DNA from: Pseudomonadota bacterium
GTDB taxonomy: Bacteria; Myxococcota_A; Polyangia; Haliangiales; Haliangiaceae
NCBI GenBank assembly: GCA_022360315.1
Contig: JAKSDA010000122.1
Span: forward strand, 120,534 to 184,533
DNA length: 64,000 nt
Direction of reading: 5' to 3'
Positions 58,203 to 64,000 of the stretch are shown piece after piece (the stretch's first letter is position 1; the number at the start of each line of letters is the position of its first letter). Below the pieces are notes generated by a model. It did no database searches. It was not told the origin of the DNA and saw nothing but the letters and a program-made list of their open reading frames with translations. A program made the position numbers and the translations under genes.

Positions 58203-61200
58203 CTACAAAAACGGCACGTTTTCGAGGGATGACGGCATCTCGGCCGGTGAATCGCCGAGGTCATTGGTGTGACCATAGCCCAGCTGGCCATCGCTGTTTC
58301 GCCCCCAGCACCGCACTCTTTCAGATGCCAGTACCACGCAGATATGATCCATACCCAGGTCAAAACTGCTTATGATTTCTCCGCCGATCTGAACGATCGC
58401 CGGAGTTGTGGTGGAACTGCGGTGTCCCAGGCCAAGCTCTCCGTTGTCATTTTCTCCCCAGCACCGCAGCTGCCCGTTGTCCAGGAGCGCGCAGGTATAC
58501 AGGCTTCCGGTTACCAGCTCGGCAACGGGCAGGTTTTCGAGCAACACATCACCCGCTTGTGCCGGGGTCTCGTTGTCCCCTCTGGACTGCCGGTCGCCGT
58601 AGCCCAGTTCGCCACTGTCATTGGCGCCCCAGCAACGCACATTGTTTGCTGCCGTGATGACGCATGTATGCGCGTTTGCCGATGAAATCCGCCTGACTGA
58701 TGCGCCGACCGGCACTGGCGGCGCAGCGGATGGAGGCTCGTTATCGCCAATATTCTCTGCCAGCGTGGGATTACCCAGCTTGCCATGAGAATTGTGTCCC
58801 CAGCACCGCACAGCTCCATTCTCCAGGCGCGCACAGGTGTGGCCATTTCCAGCTGACAGTTCCACGACTGTGCCGCCGACATCCACCGGGCTCTTGCTCG
58901 CCGGATGCTCGTCATCGCCTACGTCTTCTGCACCGTCACCATAACCGAGCTGGCCATGCGCGTTGTATCCCCAACACCGGATGACACCGTCGTCCAGACG
59001 CGCGCAGGTATGGTTAACACCAGCTGCGATCTCCACGACCCGACCTCCAACATTGACTACTGGGTGGTTGGCTGGAACGTCAATGACTCCGATTGAGTTT
59101 CTGTGACTCAGCCCGAGCTGACCATAATTGTTTAATCCCCAACATCGCACGTCACCGGACTGGAGAAGTGCGCAGGTATGATACCAGCCAGCCACAATGT
59201 CTACTACGTCGCCGCCCACATTGACATTGCCGGCAAACACCAGCAATTCGTCATCACCGATACGGTTCGTGTGCCCGTAGCCCAGCTGCCCGTGGGTGTT
59301 GCCCCCCCAACATCGTACCTTTTTATTACTCAGCAGCGCGCATGTATGGTCCCTACCGCCTGCAACCTTGGTCACACTGCTACCGGATGAACACTGAACT
59401 CGATCGTCGGTTGCCGGTAAGGGCCCGCTGATTCCCATGTTATTGACCAAGATCGCGTGATCCTTGCCGTCGACCGATCCACTGCCGTCATAGTCTGCAG
59501 GGTGTTTGTCACCCATATTGTCGAGCAGAATTTCCTCGTCTTCGGTATCGACTTTGTTGTCTTTGTTCAGGTCGCCCGCGAGCAACTGAACGCATGGCAA
59601 GACTCGCACTCTGCCCGGGTTGACTATTTCAGAGGGAAATTCCACGGCCAGATAGCCGGGATGATCGAGCATTACACGGTATGTTTCCGGTTTGGCTTCG
59701 ATCTTGTACTGGCCCACCGCATCAGCACTTGCATCCGCGTCGTCGGGATCGGTGTTGTTCGACGCAGTCGCTGTGGCACCTTCAGGGTCTGGATGCGCCT
59801 GTAGCGCCACAAATCCCACGATCTGTCCAGGCAGGTCATCTGGCAGTACTACAATGGGATTGGCAGAATCTGTTGGATCGTCCGGGTTATGGCACGCGGA
59901 AAAATCTCCCGGCGGAACTCCGGTTCCGCCCCATGGTGGCCCTGAGTTGACGATGTCAAGCGGTATAACCGATTGGGCAGGAATGAAGATACGCACTTCT
60001 GTATTGGGCGTCAGGTTGAAGAGCACATTGTCACCCCTGTCGAGTTCAACATTGCTGGTGCGCGGAAAATCGCCGCCTACCTCGACCCGCGCCTTGACGG
60101 TGTCACCCGGATTGGGCGCCAGGGCCTCGGGAACAACCACGCGGATACACGCCGGGTCGTCTCGTTTGACATCGAAATTCCACACCGAGAAGTGCGAAAC
60201 CGACCCGATAGCGACTCCATTCACCACTCGTCCCTCGCCTTCCTGGATCCAGCGCCCCTGGTCCATGTCGTAGTACCACATGGGAATCGGACCGCTGTAA
60301 TCCATGCCCGCTGGCAACATGACCGAAAGCGTGGCTTGCTGGTTGGGACCTAGCTGATAGTGTTCGCCGTCGGTGCCAACCAGATCTACCGACACGGCCC
60401 CCACGCTCTCCAGCATGACTACGTTGCCGCTGTCGTCCACCGCTTCCATGTTGCCGACCATTTCTTCTCTTTGCACATCGTAGGTATACACCTGAGCGGT
60501 TATCGGCTTACGGGCAGGAACTCCATTTTGGTCGACCAGGGCATTGGCAGCCATCGAGATAATGGTGCCGCGGTCGGCCTCGAGGTCGACGGACTGATCT
60601 GGCTTGAACGCAAGGATCTGAGCCTTTCTCAACATGACTGTCAGATCAGTTGCCCCGTCGCCGACGTAGATGATCGAACGAGGCACGTGGCCTTCTTTCT
60701 CGACATTGATGACATACCGCTCGCCGAGTTCCACCGAGAGTACAAATGCACCGTCGTGTCCAGTCTACACACGCCCCTGCTGGTTGATGGACACGGTGGC
60801 CCCAGACATCGCTCTGCCCAGGCTGTCGATCACCTTGCCGGCAAAGCGTTCCTGCGGTGTTACCGGCGACACGCACACGTCGATACCCGAGCGGAAACCA
60901 TAGTCGGCGCCAACGTTGTGAACACACACATGACCCGGCGCACAATCGCTGTCGTGATCGCAGTCGCCCTGCCCGTGCTCGCACGGACAGCTGGTCGAGC
61001 AAAAATCGTAGGTACCGTTCAAAACTTCATTGCAGGGCTCTACACATACGTCATCATCGGCGCCATAACCGTAGTGCAGTCCGATGTTCTCGCCACAAAC
61101 CAGGCCGATGATGCAGTCGCTATCGTCATCGCAATCCGATTGACCTCTATCACACGGACAGGCACTGGAGCAGAAATCGGATGTGCCGTTCTGAATATCG

Positions 61201-61811
61201 TCGCATGGCTCGATACAGACATCGACTTCGGGGCCGAATCCGAATGCGGGACCGAGATCCCAGGCGCAGACCAGGCCGGACGCACATTCGCTGTCGCTGT
61301 CACAATCCCCCTGCCCGCTCTCGCACGGACAATTGTCGCAGAATTCTGGCGAGCCCAGTGCCAGCTCGGAGCAGGGCTCCATACAGACATCGACGCCGGC
61401 ACCATATCCGAACAGTATCCCGACGTCCCGAATGCATACGGTTCCCGCCGTGCAATGGTCATCGTAGTCGCAGTCTCCCTGTCCTGCACCGCACGGACAG
61501 TCCCAGCTGCAGTAGTTGAAGCTGCCCAGCGGCTCGGGACAGTAGGAGCTGTTGCGTGGCAGCCAATCGCCGTTGTTGGCTGCACCGTGCGAAAGGTGTG
61601 CCTGTGCGCGGAGGAGAACCCCGGCCAGTTCCTCGCCGTCGAGTTCACTGTCGTCGTGGTGGTAACGCTCGCTGTCATCTTGGTCGCCGCGTTGGTCGTT
61701 GCCGGGTGAGTACGCCTGCCCGCCGCCAGTGGCAGTCCCATCCGGATTTGCGCATCCGTATGTAGTTGCCAACAGAAATCCGCATAGAAGGACGTTCGAG
61801 CCAGTTTGCAT
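58203..61811 (-). pseudogene. RCC1-repeat lipoprotein copy B, split by an in-frame TAG
   Basis: From ATG 61811 (AAGGG upstream; signal MQTGSNVLLCGFLLATTYGC) the frame runs 348 codons, meets TAG at 60767-60765, and continues in the same frame without further stops to 58203 (1202 codons in all). The two parts align end to end with copy A: before the stop GKVIDSLGRAMSGATVSINQ, after it TGHDGAFVLSVELGERYVIN. Architecture as copy A: about five Cys-rich units (CPCGAGQGDCDYDDHC), carboxypeptidase-regulatory-like module, dockerin-like loops (GDLNKDNKVDTEDEEILLDN, DYDGSGSVDGKDHAILVNN), RCC1 repeats. Either a recent nonsense mutation, a read-through stop, or a base error. The part 58203-60734 has an internal ATG/GTG but no signal peptide. 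Confidence 0.8.
60765..60767 (-). other. In-frame amber codon in copy B
   Basis: TAG read on the minus strand, flanked by CGTGTG and ACTGGACACGAC. Copy A has sense codons here (STLSRKDGS region). All later codons remain open in the same frame. Confidence 0.9.
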
Positions 61812-62374
61812 GATTGATTGCCCTTGTCGTTCCAGCAATACGATGGCACTCAGTCACTTCGCTGCTCAAGCCAGCATGGTTCTACCAGCCACAGAGCGAG
61901 GCTTCTACTTGCCACGCTTATGGACATTATCACTTTTGTGGTATTCTGCGTAGGCTTAATTTCTGTTTTTACCTCGGTGAGATCCTGTTTGGGAAACACG
62001 GATGAGCCCGCGGGTACGCAGAGTGGTTCTTGTGAGCGAATCTGCAGTAATTTTTATCCTTATGCGTTTTGCATAATGATTATTCAATGTGGATAGCTTG
62101 TGTGTAGAGGCGCCCAAGCGTACAGAACCGGCATTTCTTTATGGAAATCTGATCTGCGCAGAAGAGAATGGCAGAGTGCTGATAGGGTAATTTTTTGTCC
62201 GCAAAAATTCGAAAATGATGATGCGCGCCACGTACGATGTATGTGAGAGTGCGCAGGATGCCTATGCTCCAGGATGGAGCGGCCCAGCTCGGGCAGCTAG
62301 CGTCGGATACCGGATCTGAGGCCTGGTTGGCGGGAGCGAACAGACTCAGCGAATCGCGTGGTTTCAAGCCGGAG
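61812..62374. other. A+T-rich gene-free stretch
   Basis: No gene found on either strand; frames are short, with shadow-like composition. Clearly lower in G+C than its surroundings (especially 62030-62240), as expected for promoter DNA upstream of the copy B lipoprotein. Confidence 0.5.
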
Positions 62375-64000
62375 TCATTCGGTCACACAGTGTTCACTGC
62401 AACCATCGCCGGGGACATTGTTGCCGTCGTCGCACTGTTCGAGCCCTTCGATGACTCCATCGCCGCAGGTAGCAAAAGAAATGTCCAGAAAATACTCCGC
62501 GATCTGGCTGTTATCTCCGAAATCGGTGACATGAGCATACACAGTCTCACCAGACTGAATGATGAAATCCATACCTGAGCAACGATCCTGGCTTCCAGCC
62601 CGGTCGTCGCTGAAATCGAGTATTGTGCCAGACGCATCACGGATGTTGAGTCCGGTGTTGATGGTCGTACCACAGGCCACGCCTAGGGCGATTTCGGCAT
62701 TATAGGTATCGAACCGCACGGACGTCGCAAAAGAGCCGGTATTGCTGATAGCGAAGACATCTTCATCGCCAGCCGGGTTCAACGAGGCTGCAATAATGGT
62801 ATCGCTCGAGAAGGGGCCATCTGCGTTGGACGAGTCAAAGTCGTTTCCATCAATACCAAAGCCACCTGTACTCGGAGTACCGTCCTCATTGCTCTCGGAC
62901 TCGGGCGTGCTTTCTACCTGGCAGATCGCATTGCAACCGTCTCCTGCTCTTGTATTGCCATCATCGCATCGCTCGCCGATCTCGATGACGCCATCGCCGC
63001 AGGTGGTTTCGATGCGACAGTTTTCGTCGCATCCATCACCGGGTGTCTGATTTGCGTCGTCACACTGTTCGGGAGGATCGGGGATGCCATCGCCGCAGGT
63101 GGTCTCTAGCTGGCAACTCTCATTGCAGCCATCGCCCGCGGCAGTATTGCCATCGTCGCATTGCTCCCCGTTCTCCACAGCTCCATTGCCACATACTGGC
63201 TCGACCTGACAATTCTGATCACAGCCATCGGCCGGAATGATATTGCCATCGTCGCACTGTTCACCCAAATCGACCAGGCCGTTTCCGCATATAAACTCGT
63301 CTTGGCAGTTTTCATCGCAGCCGTCACCCGGAGTGGTGTTGCCATCGTCGCACTGCTCGCCGGTCTCGACGATACTGTTGCCGCAAACCGGTTCGTTCTG
63401 GCAGTTTTCGTCGCAGCCGTCGCCCGGAGTGGTGTTGCCGTCGTCGCACTGCTCGCCGGTCTCGACGATACTGTTGCCGCAGACCGGTTCTAGCTGACAG
63501 TTTTCGTCGCAGCCGTCGCCGGGCGTGGTGTTGCCATCGTCGCACTGCTCGCCGACCTCGATAATACTGTTGCCGCAGATAGGCTCGTTGCGGCAGTTTT
63601 CGTCACAGCCGTCACCTGGAGTGGTATTGCCGTCGTCGCACTGCTCGGGCGGCTCGACGGTGCCGTTACCGCAGGTGGTTTCGAGTTGGCAGGTGGCGTC
63701 GCAGCCGTCGCCAGGGGTGGTATTGCCGTCGTCGCATTGCTCGCCGGCTTCGAGCACACCGTTGCCACACTCGGGCTCGAGCTGGCAGTTGGCGTCGCAG
63801 CCATCGCCCGGGGTAGTATTGCCGTCGTCGCATTGCTCGCCGATTTCGAGCACACCGTTGCCGCACACCGGCTCGTTCTGACAGTTGGCGTCGCAGCCGT
63901 CGCCCGGGGTGGTATTGCCGTCGTCGCATTGCTCGCCGATTTCGAGCACACCGTTGCCGCACACCGGCTCGTTCTGGCAGTTGGCGTCGCAGCCGTCGCC
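62375..64000 (-). CDS. Cys-rich repeat (DUF4215-like) exported protein, N-terminus cut by window edge
   Basis: Open to the right edge; ends at TGA 62375. The visible 541 residues start with at least eleven 32-residue units of the pattern CGNGVLEIGEQCDDGNTTPG plus DGCDANCQ, the myxobacterial cysteine-rich repeat. Two neighbouring units (about 63300-63490) are almost identical in DNA. Then an acidic linker (ESESNEDGTPSTGGFGIDGN) and a beta-sandwich like pre-peptidase C-terminal domains (DEDVFAISNTGSFATSVRFD ... SGETVYAHVTDFGDNSQIAE), and one last Cys unit (CGDGVIEGLEQCDDGNNVPG). Such proteins are exported and disulfide-rich. The signal peptide and start lie outside the window. Confidence 0.9.
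   Translation of the reverse strand, partial: GDGCDANCQNEPVCGNGVLEIGEQCDDGNTTPGDGCDANCQNEPVCGNGVLEIGEQCDDGNTTPGDGCDANCQLEPECGNGVLEAGEQCDDGNTTPGDGCDATCQLETTCGNGTVEPPEQCDDGNTTPGDGCDENCRNEPICGNSIIEVGEQCDDGNTTPGDGCDENCQLEPVCGNSIVETGEQCDDGNTTPGDGCDENCQNEPVCGNSIVETGEQCDDGNTTPGDGCDENCQDEFICGNGLVDLGEQCDDGNIIPADGCDQNCQVEPVCGNGAVENGEQCDDGNTAAGDGCNESCQLETTCGDGIPDPPEQCDDANQTPGDGCDENCRIETTCGDGVIEIGERCDDGNTRAGDGCNAICQVESTPESESNEDGTPSTGGFGIDGNDFDSSNADGPFSSDTIIAASLNPAGDEDVFAISNTGSFATSVRFDTYNAEIALGVACGTTINTGLNIRDASGTILDFSDDRAGSQDRCSGMDFIIQSGETVYAHVTDFGDNSQIAEYFLDISFATCGDGVIEGLEQCDDGNNVPGDGCSEHCVTE

Noticed and set aside
57295..63881. Many plus-strand frames across the RCC1/Cys-rich genes (e.g. 60360-61709)
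   Set aside because: They mirror the cysteine- and glycine-rich codons of the real minus-strand lipoproteins.
60857..64000. Periodic repeats considered as a CRISPR array
   Set aside because: The periodicity (96 bp, or ~150 bp in the lipoproteins) codes for protein repeats; no short identical repeats with unique spacers.

Overview
The window (about 60% G+C) reads as chromosomal DNA of a myxobacterium-like Myxococcota/deltaproteobacterial genome. The signs are several Hanks-type Ser/Thr kinases (PknK-like with an AAA ATPase, and two PEGA-domain kinases), many lipoproteins, TPR-rich proteins including one of 3914 residues, RCC1-repeat surface lipoproteins, and the 'CGNG...GEQCDDGN' cysteine-rich repeats typical of myxobacterial exported proteins. 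No rRNA, tRNA, CRISPR array, phage or intact insertion sequence was found. Species cannot be named from sequence alone.

Left part (1-25.8 kb): a kinase/ATPase cut by the left edge, a Uma2-like nuclease, a TPR lipoprotein and the giant TPR protein (5264-17008). Then come a cysteine-rich lipoprotein, an MshEN/zinc/membrane fusion flanked by 10-bp-periodic GTAATGG arrays, a class II photolyase with a possible 39-residue membrane peptide upstream, and a divergent pair (alpha/beta hydrolase-OsmC versus TlpA-like thioredoxin lipoprotein) around two identical palindromes.

Middle part (25.8-40.8 kb): mostly housekeeping genes: DUF445 membrane protein, TPR lipoprotein, HU with a clear sigma-70-type promoter, family-4 uracil-DNA glycosylase, CoaBC, a metallophosphatase lipoprotein, an acyltransferase/epimerase pair, thioredoxin reductase, MnmA and an RlmD-like methyltransferase. 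At 40.8-42.1 kb there is a gene graveyard: a 182-bp MITE-like inverted-repeat element and remnants of two Ser/Thr kinase genes.

Right part (42.2-64 kb): a tightly overlapping six-gene minus-strand operon (two-domain DUF4178 zinc-ribbon protein, small membrane protein, DUF350, membrane-bound aminopropyltransferase, Tat-type FAD oxidoreductase, polytopic membrane protein). It probably forms a polyamine-linked envelope module and is the best candidate here for an under-described system. It is followed by two convergent paralogous PEGA kinases with leaderless-type promoters, a TPR partner protein, two tandem lipoproteins with Cys-rich, dockerin-like and RCC1 domains (the upstream one interrupted by an in-frame TAG), and a Cys-rich repeat protein cut by the right edge.

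All calls come from reading the sequence and remembered family motifs; no database search was run.
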